A DNA stretch of 64,000 nucleotides from Nitrosomonas sp. Nm84 (GTDB taxonomy: Bacteria > Pseudomonadota > Gammaproteobacteria > Burkholderiales > Nitrosomonadaceae): assembly GCF_003201565.1 (NCBI RefSeq), contig NZ_QJJP01000017.1, positions 1 through 64,000 on the forward strand, read 5' to 3'. This document shows positions 14,901 through 24,561 of this stretch, piece after piece. Positions within the stretch are counted from its first letter, which is position 1; the number at the start of each line of letters is the position of its first letter. Under the pieces are notes generated by a model. It made no database searches. It saw only the letters and a list, made by a program, of their open reading frames with translations, and had not been told where the DNA came from. Both the position numbers and the translations under genes were made by a program.

Positions 14901-17727
14901 GAAGGCTTTTCATGAACAAGTCGCCGAGAATCTGATTGAGCAACTCAAAAAAGGTGTTGCACCCTGGCAAAAACCTTGGAAACCCGGTGATCTGCTGGCT
15001 GCATTACCTGTCAATCCAACAACCGGCAAACGCTACCGGGGAATTAATAGCCTGAATCTGATGAGCCGTGCGTATACGGATTCGCGTTGGTTGACGTATA
15101 AGCAGGCAATAAACATTGGCGCACAGGTGCGCAAAGGTGAAAAAAGCACACTCGTGCAATACTGGAAATTTACCGATGAACGCATCAAAACCGATGACAA
15201 CAATAATCCTGTACTCAATAGTGAAGGCAATCCTATTAAAGAACAGGTGAGACTAGAGCGCCCCAGGGTGTTTTATGCCGCCGTATTTAATGCGCAGCAG
15301 ATGGATAATCTGCCAGAACTTGACATTAAAGCTCCTGATTGGGATCCGCTGGAGCGGGCTGAGCACATATTACAAGCATCCAATGCCGTGATCCGTCATG
15401 GCGAAGCTGATCGCGCATTTTACCGGTCATCAACTGACAGTATCCACTTGCCACACAAACACCAGTTTCCGACACCCGATCGTTACTACGCAACAGCACT
15501 GCATGAACTGGGCCACTGGACTGGCCATGAATTGCGCTTAAACCGTGATCTTGCGCATCCATTCGGAAGCGAAGGCTACGCCAAAGAAGAATTGCGTGCC
15601 GAGATTGCCAGCATGCTACTCAGCGGTGAACTGGGTATTGGGCATGATCCGGGGCAGCATGTGGCTTATGTGAGTTCATGGATCAAAGCGCTACAGGAAG
15701 ATCCGACAGAAATATTTCGTGCCGCTGCTGATGCGGAAAAAATCCAGGATTATGTACTGGCATTGTCACAACAACAGGAAATTGCACAGAGAATTGATAC
15801 GCAGGAGGCAATCAAGATGGATCAAATCAAGCAAAACACCGCCACTTATTTGCAGAATCTCTCGCCTGATCTGGCAACTATCGCATCCCACAATATCAAA
15901 CGGTTTAATGATCTGACACAGGCTATGCCAAAAAAGGATCAGGATGCCATCATTCTGGTTGCTGATGCACTCAAGTTTTTGAGAGGCGGCGGTATTGATA
16001 ACCTGGAGTTTGAAGAGGTAGCAGAAGACAAACTGAGTTTTAGAATCCCGGCTGACTGGAATGGACAGATGCAGATTCAGGGTAATGCGATTCGAATCGA
16101 TGAAAATGGTATTGAGTCTATAGTATCCGCTGATTCAATAAACACGGAGCCACAATTCTGGGGCGTGTATACGCAGCGTGATGATCAAACTTTCCAATGG
16201 GTGAAAGACTGTGAATCCAAGCAAGAAGCGCAAGATTTAACGGATCTGCTCGCACTCATTGATGTCGCCGCAGAACAAAATGAGTATGAAAAGGCCGTTA
16301 AGCTTGCCCACATCCATGAAAACCGCATTCGAAATGATCCAATTAGCACTGAAGTATCGATATCAGGAGCCAAGACCGAGCAAAGCGATGACAATGCTCG
16401 TCAATATTTGATTGTTCCTTATACGGAAAAAGATTTGGCAAAGGCCGCTGGCGCTCGTTGGGATAAAAAGACCCGTGCCTGGTACGTAGGGTCAGAAGCA
16501 GATATTCAAACATTACAGCGTTGGCTACCGGAGAATGTTGCCAATCAACAGGAACCTGCGATAGATCCTCACGTGGAATTTGCTGAATTGCTGCGCGCAA
16601 ATAGTTGTCTGGTTGATGGCAATCATCCGGTGATGGATGGCAGCAAACACAGAATTAAAGTTGAAAGCGACAAGTCCGGTGAGAAATCGGGGTTTTATGT
16701 GGCGCATCTGGATGGGCATCCTGCCGGGTATTTCAAGAACAATCGAACCGGTATTGAGACCCGTTGGAAAGCCAAGGGGTATTCGTTAACGGATGAGCAG
16801 AAAGCAGAACTGATCGCACAGGCCGCTATCAAGCAGCAAAACAGAAAAGCTGAACAACAGGCACAGCAAAATAAGGTTGCTGATGCAATTCAACAATTGC
16901 TGACTATCGCACCAGTTGCCGATGCTGAGCATCCTTATTTGAAAGAGAAGCATGCCCGGCCAGGCGATTTGAGAATCGTGCCGCAGAATGCGGATGATTT
17001 ACCCCGTGACTCAATCATCAAAATTGGTCAAAACTGGCAGGAAGTCAAAGCACTACGAGAAAAAAATCCAAACAGTATTGTACTGACAGCCGGTGATTTG
17101 TTGCTGGCCGCACAAGATGTTCATGAAAAAATATGGGGTGTACAAACGATACAACCCAGTGGTGCAAAGCTTTTTGCAGCGGGTAGCAAGAAAGAGAATA
17201 ACTTTCATGTGGCGGGTAATGCAGGTCAGCGATTGGATGCAGCAATTAACAAATTACCTGCCATTGTAATTGCTGAAGGTTATGCCACCGCAGACACGCT
17301 ATCCCAAGCGCTGGACTATCCTGTCATAGCCGCTTTTGATTCGGGTAACTTATCCAAAGTAGCTAAGGATTTACATCATAAATACCCGCACAAGCCAATC
17401 GTCATCGCAGGTGACGATGATCATCACCTGGAATCCACCCTTGGCAAAAACCCCGGCAAGGAAAAAGCGCTGGAAGCAGCGGCATTGGTAAATGGTGTAG
17501 CGGTATTTCCGGTTTTTGCGCCAGGTGAGCAGGCCTCAAAGAAATTAAATGATTTTAATGATCTGGCCAATAAAAGCGCGCTAGGTATTGAGGCGGTTAA
17601 ACGTCAGGTTGGATCGGTTGTTGAAAAAATATCTCAGCAGGCTAAACAGGACAGCTTATTGAAGTTACAAGTCCCTATTGAACCTAAGCAGCAGGAAATC
17701 AAGCAAAAACGAGTATTGACCAGGTAA
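14887..17727 (+). CDS. ArdC-like protein with zincin and Toprim domains (TraC-like)
   Basis: The 946-residue multidomain protein has an ArdC N-terminal ssDNA-binding region ([10 protein letters not shown]..., [13 protein letters not shown], residues ~1-110), a zincin metallopeptidase motif [10 protein letters not shown] at ~206, a DUF5710-type segment ([27 protein letters not shown], ~510) and a C-terminal Toprim domain ([15 protein letters not shown] and IAGDDDHH, ~790-880). ArdC-type proteins protect incoming single-stranded DNA and counter restriction; the Toprim part suggests a primase-like role, as TraC has in RP4. ATG 14887 is preferred to TTG 14881 because GAGGAGG ends 6 bp upstream of it. 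Confidence 0.82.
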   Translation: MKEAKKAFHEQVAENLIEQLKKGVAPWQKPWKPGDLLAALPVNPTTGKRYRGINSLNLMSRAYTDSRWLTYKQAINIGAQVRKGEKSTLVQYWKFTDERIKTDDNNNPVLNSEGNPIKEQVRLERPRVFYAAVFNAQQMDNLPELDIKAPDWDPLERAEHILQASNAVIRHGEADRAFYRSSTDSIHLPHKHQFPTPDRYYATALHELGHWTGHELRLNRDLAHPFGSEGYAKEELRAEIASMLLSGELGIGHDPGQHVAYVSSWIKALQEDPTEIFRAAADAEKIQDYVLALSQQQEIAQRIDTQEAIKMDQIKQNTATYLQNLSPDLATIASHNIKRFNDLTQAMPKKDQDAIILVADALKFLRGGGIDNLEFEEVAEDKLSFRIPADWNGQMQIQGNAIRIDENGIESIVSADSINTEPQFWGVYTQRDDQTFQWVKDCESKQEAQDLTDLLALIDVAAEQNEYEKAVKLAHIHENRIRNDPISTEVSISGAKTEQSDDNARQYLIVPYTEKDLAKAAGARWDKKTRAWYVGSEADIQTLQRWLPENVANQQEPAIDPHVEFAELLRANSCLVDGNHPVMDGSKHRIKVESDKSGEKSGFYVAHLDGHPAGYFKNNRTGIETRWKAKGYSLTDEQKAELIAQAAIKQQNRKAEQQAQQNKVADAIQQLLTIAPVADAEHPYLKEKHARPGDLRIVPQNADDLPRDSIIKIGQNWQEVKALREKNPNSIVLTAGDLLLAAQDVHEKIWGVQTIQPSGAKLFAAGSKKENNFHVAGNAGQRLDAAINKLPAIVIAEGYATADTLSQALDYPVIAAFDSGNLSKVAKDLHHKYPHKPIVIAGDDDHHLESTLGKNPGKEKALEAAALVNGVAVFPVFAPGEQASKKLNDFNDLANKSALGIEAVKRQVGSVVEKISQQAKQDSLLKLQVPIEPKQQEIKQKRVLTR

Positions 17728-17747
17728 TCTTTTAAGGAGGCTACAAG

Positions 17748-18863
17748 ATGCGCGATAATAGGCTGAAGATTCCAGGAACCCCATCCAATTCTGATGAAGG
17801 TGATCTTTATGAAAAAATTGAGACTCGTCCCGGTACTACCGAAAAGCAAAAGGAAGCAGGAAGAGGCGCCTATACAGAACGGCTCGAATCTCATGCTCGA
17901 TGGGCAGGTGGCACCTTACTGGGTTGTGATTTCCCAAAAGACTTCAAAGAAAAAGGAGGAACCACTTTCCTGAATCAGCGCATCAAGTCAGGCCATGATC
18001 TGGCAATAATGGCGCAAATATTACGCGATCCGCGTTATGAAACACTGAGAATCTTCTATACCCGTATGAATCGCATCGTTCATCATACGGCTGTGAGTTC
18101 CAGATTACCGGGCGCAGTCTATCTGGAAAAGATTGGGCATGACAAACATGATCTGGGTGTTTTGGTAGAAAAGACTAAACGTCATGTTAAAGCAGATGGT
18201 TATTGGTTATTGCATAACCATCCATCGGGTAATGCTACGCCATCGAGTCAGGATGTCAGACTCACGGAAATTCTTGCATCAACTGTTCCGAGTTTCAAAG
18301 GCCATGTCGTTATCAACACCAGTCAATACAGTGTCATTGATAAAGACGGTCATGTCGATTTTGTGGATTGGATGGGTAATCAGGCAGGAGGTTATCAGAA
18401 TAATCATTATAAAAGTCATGAACTGCTCCTGGAGAAAATAGCCTCACCGGAGGATCTGGCAAAGATAGGCCATGCTTTAAAAAAGCGAGACCAGTTTTTT
18501 AACTTGATAGGCATCAGTGCAAATGGTTTTGTATTGTCGTTAAGTGAATTACCTCTATCTGTACTGAATCGTCCTCAAAATCTGCTGCTGGCGCGGCTAC
18601 AAAATTTTGCACGCAATTCCGGCGTCAATACGGTATTTGCCATCACGAATGCCAATGATTATAGGCACCCGGTATTATCCAAAGCCTGTGAAGTTGGCAT
18701 ACTAAAAGATGTGCTAACCGTAGAGGGCTCTGATTATCGTTCATTGCGGGAAGAAGGGTTATTTGCATCGATATCTGGTGAAATAAGCGCCATTTTTAGG
18801 AAACCCAGAACCTTTGTGAAGGAAGATGGCGGATTGAGCAAACGCAGAAGTCGTACACGCTGA
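17748..18863 (+). CDS. RadC/JAB-domain protein of the ICE
   Basis: The 371-residue protein contains a JAMM motif HNHPSGNATPSSQDVRLTEIL near residue 156, which places it in the RadC/JAB family common in conjugative elements. The region N-terminal to it (~90-150) forms the rest of the fold, and the C-terminal ~150 residues have no recognised domain. An AAGGAGG site precedes the ATG. RadC-like proteins of mobile elements have no proven biochemical role. It is unrelated to the JAB-E1 fusion at 30572-31963 beyond the shared fold. Confidence 0.75.
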   Translation: MRDNRLKIPGTPSNSDEGDLYEKIETRPGTTEKQKEAGRGAYTERLESHARWAGGTLLGCDFPKDFKEKGGTTFLNQRIKSGHDLAIMAQILRDPRYETLRIFYTRMNRIVHHTAVSSRLPGAVYLEKIGHDKHDLGVLVEKTKRHVKADGYWLLHNHPSGNATPSSQDVRLTEILASTVPSFKGHVVINTSQYSVIDKDGHVDFVDWMGNQAGGYQNNHYKSHELLLEKIASPEDLAKIGHALKKRDQFFNLIGISANGFVLSLSELPLSVLNRPQNLLLARLQNFARNSGVNTVFAITNANDYRHPVLSKACEVGILKDVLTVEGSDYRSLREEGLFASISGEISAIFRKPRTFVKEDGGLSKRRSRTR

Positions 18864-18885
18864 CAATTATTCGGTATTTGATATC

Positions 18886-18899
18886 TATAGTATACTATA
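18886..18899. promoter_or_regulatory. 14-bp palindromic operator upstream of hipB-like gene
   Basis: TATAGTATACTATA is a perfect palindrome 40 bp before the ATG, and a half copy (TATAGTAT, 18927-18934) lies next to the start. This is the arrangement expected for autoregulation by an XRE-type antitoxin. Confidence 0.6.
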
Positions 18900-18939
18900 A
18901 TGATCTTTATATCATTGCATGTGTGCTATAGTATTCATT

Positions 18940-19242
18940 ATGTCTGTCAGATCATTTCGTATTGAACAAGTCCTGAAGAAACTCGGTGGTGACATTCGTG
19001 ACGCAAGAAAGCGCCGGGGAATTACTGTGCAATTGATGGCTGAGCGCATGGGCGTCACACGGGTTACGGTTGCAAAAATTGAACGCGGTGAGCCTAATAC
19101 CAGTATGGGCAATTACGCGATGGCGTTATACATCCTTGGCAAAGCCGATGAACTCGAAATGCTGATGGATCGTACCCATGATACTCTCGGTCTGGATCTG
19201 ATGGATGAAAAACTACCCAAACGGGTCAGGGTCTCTAAATGA
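18940..19242 (+). CDS. hipB: HipB-like XRE antitoxin/repressor
   Basis: The ~100-residue XRE protein has the helix-turn-helix GGDIRDARKRRGITVQLMAERMGVTRVTVAKIERGEPNTSMG. The start at ATG 18940 (MSVRSF) is chosen over an upstream in-frame ATG at 18919 because the operator half-site overlaps the latter. It overlaps the hipA-like gene by 4 bp. It would bind the palindrome at 18886-18899 and the kinase toxin. Confidence 0.85.
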   Translation: MSVRSFRIEQVLKKLGGDIRDARKRRGITVQLMAERMGVTRVTVAKIERGEPNTSMGNYAMALYILGKADELEMLMDRTHDTLGLDLMDEKLPKRVRVSK

Positions 19243-20489
19243 GTGATACGCACCTGCTTGTCTCATTAGATTGGCAAGGACAATTGCATCGCATTGGTCA
19301 CCTGGAAATTCATAAAAGCCGTGGCAGGGAAAATTACCGCTTTATCTATGAACGCTCCTGGATCAAACACCCCAATCGCTTTGCCATTGACCCGGAACTC
19401 CCTTTACTGGTTGATATGCCGTATTTGAACAACCGCTTATGGGGTGCTTTCCAGGATATTTCACCAGATCGTTGGGGCAGACTGATTCAGACACGCACAA
19501 CTGGTATTTTTTTAAGTGACAGTGACTATATGTTGGGTGTTAGTGATTACATGCGCATGGGTGGACTTCGCTTAAGTCACAGTCATATGCCGGACGTGTT
19601 TCTTGCAGAACATACAAATATCCCAAAGCTGATTCATATGCGACAACTTGAAACCGCAGCCAGACATTTTGAGAGCGGTACTGAGACCGCAGCTGATCTT
19701 GCCATGCTTGCGCAGCCTGGTTCATCACTTGGCGGAGCGCGACCTAAAGCGGCGATTGAAGACGCCGGTGAACTGTGGATTGCCAAGTTTTCTTCACAGA
19801 ACGATACCGAACGAGTCAGTTTATGGGAAGCCGTTATGCTGGATCTTGCACAACAAGCCGGAATTGAGGTAACAGCATTCAGGGTTTTAAATGCAAAGAG
19901 TGATTCACCTGTTCTACTGGTCAAGCGATTTGACCGTGAGAAAACACTGCGTACCCCTTTTATGTCCGCCATGACGCTATTAGGACGCAATGAAGATACC
20001 AAGGAGGGTGCGAGCTATCTGGAAATTGCCGATGCCATTAATCGTGAATCTGCACAACCAGGACAGGATCGCCTGGAATTATGGCGGCGCATGACATTCA
20101 ACGCCATGACCGGCAATATTGATGATCATCTCCGTAATCATGGTTTTTTGCGTGTTTCCCAGGGATGGCGGCTGGCACCTGCTTATGATTTAAACCCAAC
20201 AACCCAGCCTTTTACCCAACGAGTGCATCAACTGGCGTTTAACCAAAGCGTTAAGCCATCATTAGATACTTGTCGGGAGCTGGCAGACTACTTTGCATTA
20301 AATCAATCAGTAACCGATCTTGCATTAAAAAAGATCGGGAAAAGTCTGGGTAATTGGCAGCTGACCGCAAAACGCCATCAATTACGCAGCGATGAAATCA
20401 AGCGTATGGCACCGTCCTTTGAGCATGAAGATAGTCAACGGTTAATCACAATGACTAGACAAACAATTTCACGTTCACGTAACACGTAA
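19239..20489 (+). CDS. hipA: HipA-family serine/threonine kinase toxin
   Basis: The 416-residue protein has HipA features: the N-terminal DISPDRWGRLIQTR region, the glycine-rich SSLGGARPKAAI loop, catalytic NIDDHLRNHGF and the LAPAYDLNPT segment. HipA kinases phosphorylate translation factors such as glutamyl-tRNA synthetase and induce dormancy. Located with hipB at the left edge of the ICE cargo region, it may stabilise the element. Confidence 0.88.
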   Translation: MSDTHLLVSLDWQGQLHRIGHLEIHKSRGRENYRFIYERSWIKHPNRFAIDPELPLLVDMPYLNNRLWGAFQDISPDRWGRLIQTRTTGIFLSDSDYMLGVSDYMRMGGLRLSHSHMPDVFLAEHTNIPKLIHMRQLETAARHFESGTETAADLAMLAQPGSSLGGARPKAAIEDAGELWIAKFSSQNDTERVSLWEAVMLDLAQQAGIEVTAFRVLNAKSDSPVLLVKRFDREKTLRTPFMSAMTLLGRNEDTKEGASYLEIADAINRESAQPGQDRLELWRRMTFNAMTGNIDDHLRNHGFLRVSQGWRLAPAYDLNPTTQPFTQRVHQLAFNQSVKPSLDTCRELADYFALNQSVTDLALKKIGKSLGNWQLTAKRHQLRSDEIKRMAPSFEHEDSQRLITMTRQTISRSRNT

Positions 20490-20502
20490 TGGCCGACTTA
20501 TT

Positions 20503-20837
20503 ATGTGCGGCGGAATTGAATATCAGGGTGAAAAGATATATTTCCCGCAACCGAGTGCGCGGTTGCCGGTGCGTTTGCGAGATGGCAGAGTTACTTGGAT
20601 GGCGTGGGGTAGGCGCAAGGATGAAGCCACCGGTAAATTTCCGCTGACCAGTTCATGGAAAAAGACCATGACAATCAATCCCACTGGATAGAGCTGGATA
20701 AGCGGATGGTAATTCAGGGATTATTGGCAGAAAGAGACAAAGAAACTCGGGTTTATGTGGTGACTATCGACACACCACCTGAATATGCCTGGATACATGA
20801 CCGTTGGCCGAGGTTGGTGCGATTGACGGATCAATAA
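20503..20837 (+). pseudogene. SRAP-like small protein gene, frameshifted
   Basis: Frame one gives MCGGIEYQGEKIYFPQPSARLPVRLRDGRVTWMAWGRRKDEATGKFP, beginning with the MCGG start typical of SRAP/HMCES-like proteins (Cys2 acting on abasic DNA). The rest of the protein (MEKDHDNQSHWIEL ... YVVTIDTPPEYAWIHDRWPR) is in a second frame starting near 20655. The two pieces overlap at about 20655-20690 and sequence between them seems to be missing, so the gene looks inactivated. The family assignment is moderate. Confidence 0.6.
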
Positions 20838-20869
20838 TCTGGTCTTAGTTTTCCGAACAAAGACCATTT

Positions 20870-20989
20870 ATGAAACAAACCTACTTCGCCCATTTTAAAC
20901 CTCTGGAAACTCATATCCAGGGGCAAATTTGGCACTGGAAACGCCATAGAGTGCTAAATGATTTCTTAACCACAGTCAGTATTCTTTGA
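20870..20989 (+). CDS. possible 39-aa ORF
   Basis: ATG 20870 opens a 39-codon frame (MKQTYFAHFKPLETHIQGQIWHWKRHRVLNDF...). The aromatic/His-rich composition is unusual and it has no clear ribosome site. I recognise no family; it may be a remnant left when cargo inserted here. Confidence 0.2.
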   Translation: MKQTYFAHFKPLETHIQGQIWHWKRHRVLNDFLTTVSIL

Positions 20990-21128
20990 CTTGCAGCATT
21001 GACCACAACCGTTGCACCCCTCTTGACATCACACACGTCGTTCTTCACATCTCAGTAAAAACGTGAGAAAATACATATATTCCGTTTTTAAAAACTAAAA
21101 ACAAAATTAGAATCAATAAATTGAAAAC
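20990..21128 (+). promoter_or_regulatory. AT-rich leader of the ietAS/ubiquitin-like operon
   Basis: The stretch holds a TTGACA (21023-21028), a TATATT (21076-21081) and a 12-bp perfect palindrome GTTTTTAAAAAC (21084-21095) in the last 50 bp before the first gene. The two promoter-like hexamers are too far apart to pair with each other. Composition changes sharply from AT-rich here to GC-rich in the genes that follow, which marks the edge of the acquired block. Confidence 0.35.
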
Positions 21129-22295
21129 ATGTTGGACGAAATGAATGAAGTTCAATCTGATTTAGCCCAGTTAATCAGGCTGGCGCTCGCCGAGCAAACA
21201 GAGGACGTGCGACTGTTCGTGGCTCGGCTCGTGCGCAAGTACCGCAATACCGATCCAGAACTGGCTGAACAGATGGATTTGTATCTGCGTGCGAAGACGC
21301 CTCGCTCAAGCGCTCCCATGCGCAAGGTCATGCAGCCCGCACTGCCGACGCAGACCTTGCCGGTCGACGACGAATCGAGACTGTCATTGCTGAAGGTTTT
21401 CAAGGACGAGCCCAGTCGCGAGCAGCCCCTTCTCTCACTTGACCTCGAAGAAACTTTGAGTCAACTGATTCAAGAGCGTCGTCAAACGGAGCGGTTGGCA
21501 TCAATGGGCCTGAGCCCAACACGATCCGCCATTTTTGTGGGACCGCCAGGTGTCGGCAAAACGCTCACGGCGCGTTGGTTAGCCTCGCAATTGGGTGTGC
21601 CGCTGTATGTACTGGATCTGACCGCTGTGATGAGCAGCCTGCTCGGACGCAGCGGAAGCAATCTGCGTACAGCACTTGATTTCTCGAAACGTGGCCCTTG
21701 TGTATTGCTCCTGGATGAGGTCGACGCCATCGCCAAGCGCCGCAGCGACGACGCCGATATCGGCGAGTTGAAGCGACTGGTCACCGTCATCCTGCAGGAA
21801 GTCGATGAGTGGCCTGCCACGAGTTTGCTGCTGGCTGCCACTAATCATGCAGAACTGATCGATCCCGCGTTGTGGCGACGCTTCGATTTGGTGATCAATT
21901 TCAAGGCACCAGAAATGCCGGCCGTCAAACAGGCGATCAAGCGCTTTCTGGGTCAAGACTACGCGCTGTTCGGGCGCTGGATTGACATTCTGACCTTCGT
22001 CTTCAATGGTGAATCATTTAGCGACATTGAGCGGGATCTTCAACGATTCCGGCGTGCCGTCGCATTAGGTACAGCCTCGGACGCCGATCTGATCGAAGAA
22101 TTCGTCAAATCGCGCGCGCTCGTCCTGGAGCGTCAGGGGCGTATTGATCTGGCGGTGTTGCTGGCTAAGCAGACTCGTCTTTCGCAGCACACGATCTCCG
22201 ACATCACCGGGGTAAGCCGCGACACCATCCGAAAGTACACGAGCGAGCAACCGCCTGCCGCCAAGAAATCTTCAAAAAGGAAGCCTGACGCATGA
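21129..22295 (+). CDS. ietA: AAA+ ATPase, IetA-like
   Basis: The 388-residue protein has a helical N-terminal region (1-110), a classical AAA+ core with Walker A GPPGVGKT (138-145), Walker B VLLLDEVD (192-199), the sensor-1 LLAATNH and the DPALWRRFD arginine-finger region. A C-terminal helix-turn-helix (HTISDITGVSRDTIRKY, ~355-372) completes it. Its stop overlaps the subtilase gene by 4 bp. An AAA ATPase paired with an S8 protease is the composition of IetAS, a published anti-phage system. By analogy it senses infection or presents substrate to the protease. GC content is clearly above that of the ICE backbone. Confidence 0.78.
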   Translation: MLDEMNEVQSDLAQLIRLALAEQTEDVRLFVARLVRKYRNTDPELAEQMDLYLRAKTPRSSAPMRKVMQPALPTQTLPVDDESRLSLLKVFKDEPSREQPLLSLDLEETLSQLIQERRQTERLASMGLSPTRSAIFVGPPGVGKTLTARWLASQLGVPLYVLDLTAVMSSLLGRSGSNLRTALDFSKRGPCVLLLDEVDAIAKRRSDDADIGELKRLVTVILQEVDEWPATSLLLAATNHAELIDPALWRRFDLVINFKAPEMPAVKQAIKRFLGQDYALFGRWIDILTFVFNGESFSDIERDLQRFRRAVALGTASDADLIEEFVKSRALVLERQGRIDLAVLLAKQTRLSQHTISDITGVSRDTIRKYTSEQPPAAKKSSKRKPDA

Positions 22296-24511
22296 GCCAA
22301 ACCAATTTTTTGATCGGACGCGGTGAACTGCTGACCCACGACATCAAGGGACCCAAACGCATGCCGGGCAAGACCGAGGTGTACACCCTCGCGCAAGCCG
22401 CGCAGCGGCTAATGCCCCAGTTCTTGGCGACCGCCACCGCACTCGACGCTTTACCTGCGCATGCTTGCCCCGGCGATTTCGGTGTTGCAAGGCTGACGAT
22501 GAATCCCAGCTACATCGCCCGGTCGTTCTTTCCAGTGGCGATGCTGCGCACCGTCGGCCTGGAGTCGGTCGGTAGTCGTACCGTGAAAGTAACACCAGGC
22601 GGCTGGACCAAGAAGGGAGCGCCACAGGAATGCACGACGACCGAATTATTCGTCGCCGGTAAGCGGCAAGCGTTTCGCCACCTCAATGACTGGACTCAAC
22701 AAATCGAGCCCGAATCCGATGAGGCGCTGGACCTGGCACACATCGAGCAGTTCTCCGCTTTCACACCCCATGAGCGCGTTGCCGACTATGGCAGCACCAA
22801 GGATCGTTTCTTCGAGGTGGGTGTCCATTTGCTACCTGATGAGAGCCGCCTCTTCGTCCAGCAGTCCTTCGTGAAATACGCCAAGGAGGTCGGCGTCAAG
22901 GTTTACAGCGACCTTGGCTTCACAGCGAGCAACTTGTGGTTCGTGCCGGTCGAAGGCAAGCATGACCACATCGAACGGCTTGCCGAATTCGTGTTCGTGC
23001 GCGTCATCCGCCCGGTGCCCAAGCTGCGTGGCATGCGGCCTGTACAACGCACCGGCGAAGTGTCGGTGGGCTGCAATCTGCCGACTGAGCAGCCGCTGTC
23101 GTCGGAGCCCAAGGTTGCCATCCTTGATGGCGGCTTGCCCAAACAGCACGCAATCGGCCCGTGGCTGCGCTCGTACCGCGTTCTCGACGAAGATGCGCAG
23201 GACGATCCAGCAGGCATAGAACATGGCCTTGCCGTCAGCTCCGCATTCCTTTTCGGTCCCATCCAGCCAAACGGCACTGCGGCCCGTCCCTTTGCTTATG
23301 TCGATCATTTGCGCGTACTCGACAGGGACGCCGATAAGGAAGATCCGCTGGAGTTGTACCGGACCTTGGGCTTTGTCGAACAGGTTCTGCTCTCGCGGCA
23401 GTACCAGTTTATCAACCTTAGTCTCGGACCAGACTTGCCGATCGAGGATACCGATGTACACGCCTGGACGTCGGTCATTGACGACCTGCTGAGCGACGGT
23501 GACACCTTGATGACCGTTGCCATCGGCAACAACGGTCAGATGGACCGCGCATCCGGCAATGCTCGCGTGCAAGTGCCTTCGGACTGTGTCAACGCATTGG
23601 CAGTAGGTGCCGCCAACAATACCGAGGCGAGCTGGGCACGCGCGCCATATAGCGCGGTCGGTCCCGGCCGAAGCCCTGGTGTTGTCAAGCCGGACCTGAT
23701 GGCGTTCGGCGGTAATGCCGGTAACTATTTCCACGTGTTGTCGCCGGGTAAGAAGGCTGTGCTTGCGCCTCAGTTGGGCACCAGTTTCGCCTCCCCGTAC
23801 CTGCTACGCAGTGCTGTCGGTATTCGATCCATCCTAGGCGCGGAACTGTCGCCGCTGGCGATCAAGGCACTGCTGGTTCACGCCGCAGACATCGCGAAGC
23901 ACGACAAACTTGAAGTGGGTTGGGGCAAGGTGCCCGAGGACTTGATGAGCATCATCACTTGTCCGGAGGGCGTGGCGCGCATTGTCTATCAGGGCGAGTT
24001 AAAGCCTGGCAAATACCTGCGCGCCTCATTGCCACTGCCAGCGGGCGGCCTGAATGGCAGCATCCGTCTCAAGGCGACTTTCTGCTACGCCTCGCCGACC
24101 GATCCACAGGACGCAGCGGCGTACACGCGTGCTGGCCTAGAAGTTGTATTCCGTCCCAGCGACGAGAAGATCAAGGATGGCAAAGCCAACGCCGACACCA
24201 AAAGCTTCTTCGACATGAAAAAGTACGCGACCGAGGAAGAGCGGCGCTCCGACATGGGCAAATGGGAAACCGTCTTGCACAGTGCTAAGAACATGCGTGG
24301 CAGCAGTCTCAAGAATCCGGTGTTCGACATCCATTACAACGCGCGCGAAGCAGGCGGTCGAGCCACCGGTGCCGAAAAGATCCGCTACGCGCTAATCATC
24401 ACCGTCGAAGCCCCCAAGCATGCGGATCTCTACAACGAGATTCTGCGCGCTTACGCGAAGACGCTGGTGCCAATCCAGCCGCAAGTGTCGCTGCCGATCC
24501 GCATTCGGTAG
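22292..24511 (+). CDS. ietS: S8 subtilisin-like serine protease, IetS-like
   Basis: The 739-residue protein has no signal peptide and is expected in the cytoplasm. The catalytic triad is visible as Asp279 (VAILDGG), His311 (GIEHGLAV) and Ser498 (GTSFASP), with the oxyanion Asn near 413 (AIGNNGQ). About 270 residues precede the protease domain and ~200 beta-rich residues follow it; both are plausible regulatory or substrate-binding parts. The 4-bp overlap with the AAA ATPase gene implies a complex in equal amounts. In IetAS both parts are needed for defence. Here it is followed by further co-directional genes not part of the minimal pair. Confidence 0.78.
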   Translation: MSQTNFLIGRGELLTHDIKGPKRMPGKTEVYTLAQAAQRLMPQFLATATALDALPAHACPGDFGVARLTMNPSYIARSFFPVAMLRTVGLESVGSRTVKVTPGGWTKKGAPQECTTTELFVAGKRQAFRHLNDWTQQIEPESDEALDLAHIEQFSAFTPHERVADYGSTKDRFFEVGVHLLPDESRLFVQQSFVKYAKEVGVKVYSDLGFTASNLWFVPVEGKHDHIERLAEFVFVRVIRPVPKLRGMRPVQRTGEVSVGCNLPTEQPLSSEPKVAILDGGLPKQHAIGPWLRSYRVLDEDAQDDPAGIEHGLAVSSAFLFGPIQPNGTAARPFAYVDHLRVLDRDADKEDPLELYRTLGFVEQVLLSRQYQFINLSLGPDLPIEDTDVHAWTSVIDDLLSDGDTLMTVAIGNNGQMDRASGNARVQVPSDCVNALAVGAANNTEASWARAPYSAVGPGRSPGVVKPDLMAFGGNAGNYFHVLSPGKKAVLAPQLGTSFASPYLLRSAVGIRSILGAELSPLAIKALLVHAADIAKHDKLEVGWGKVPEDLMSIITCPEGVARIVYQGELKPGKYLRASLPLPAGGLNGSIRLKATFCYASPTDPQDAAAYTRAGLEVVFRPSDEKIKDGKANADTKSFFDMKKYATEEERRSDMGKWETVLHSAKNMRGSSLKNPVFDIHYNAREAGGRATGAEKIRYALIITVEAPKHADLYNEILRAYAKTLVPIQPQVSLPIRIR

Positions 24512-24561
24512 AGCGATGTTGACCCCTCAATCGATTGAGCTACCTATAGCGGAGGCAACGA

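Noticed and set aside
22832..23734. 300-codon antisense frame inside the subtilase gene
   Set aside because: Long frames opposite GC-rich genes are expected; the sense strand has a complete catalytic triad and coupled translation.
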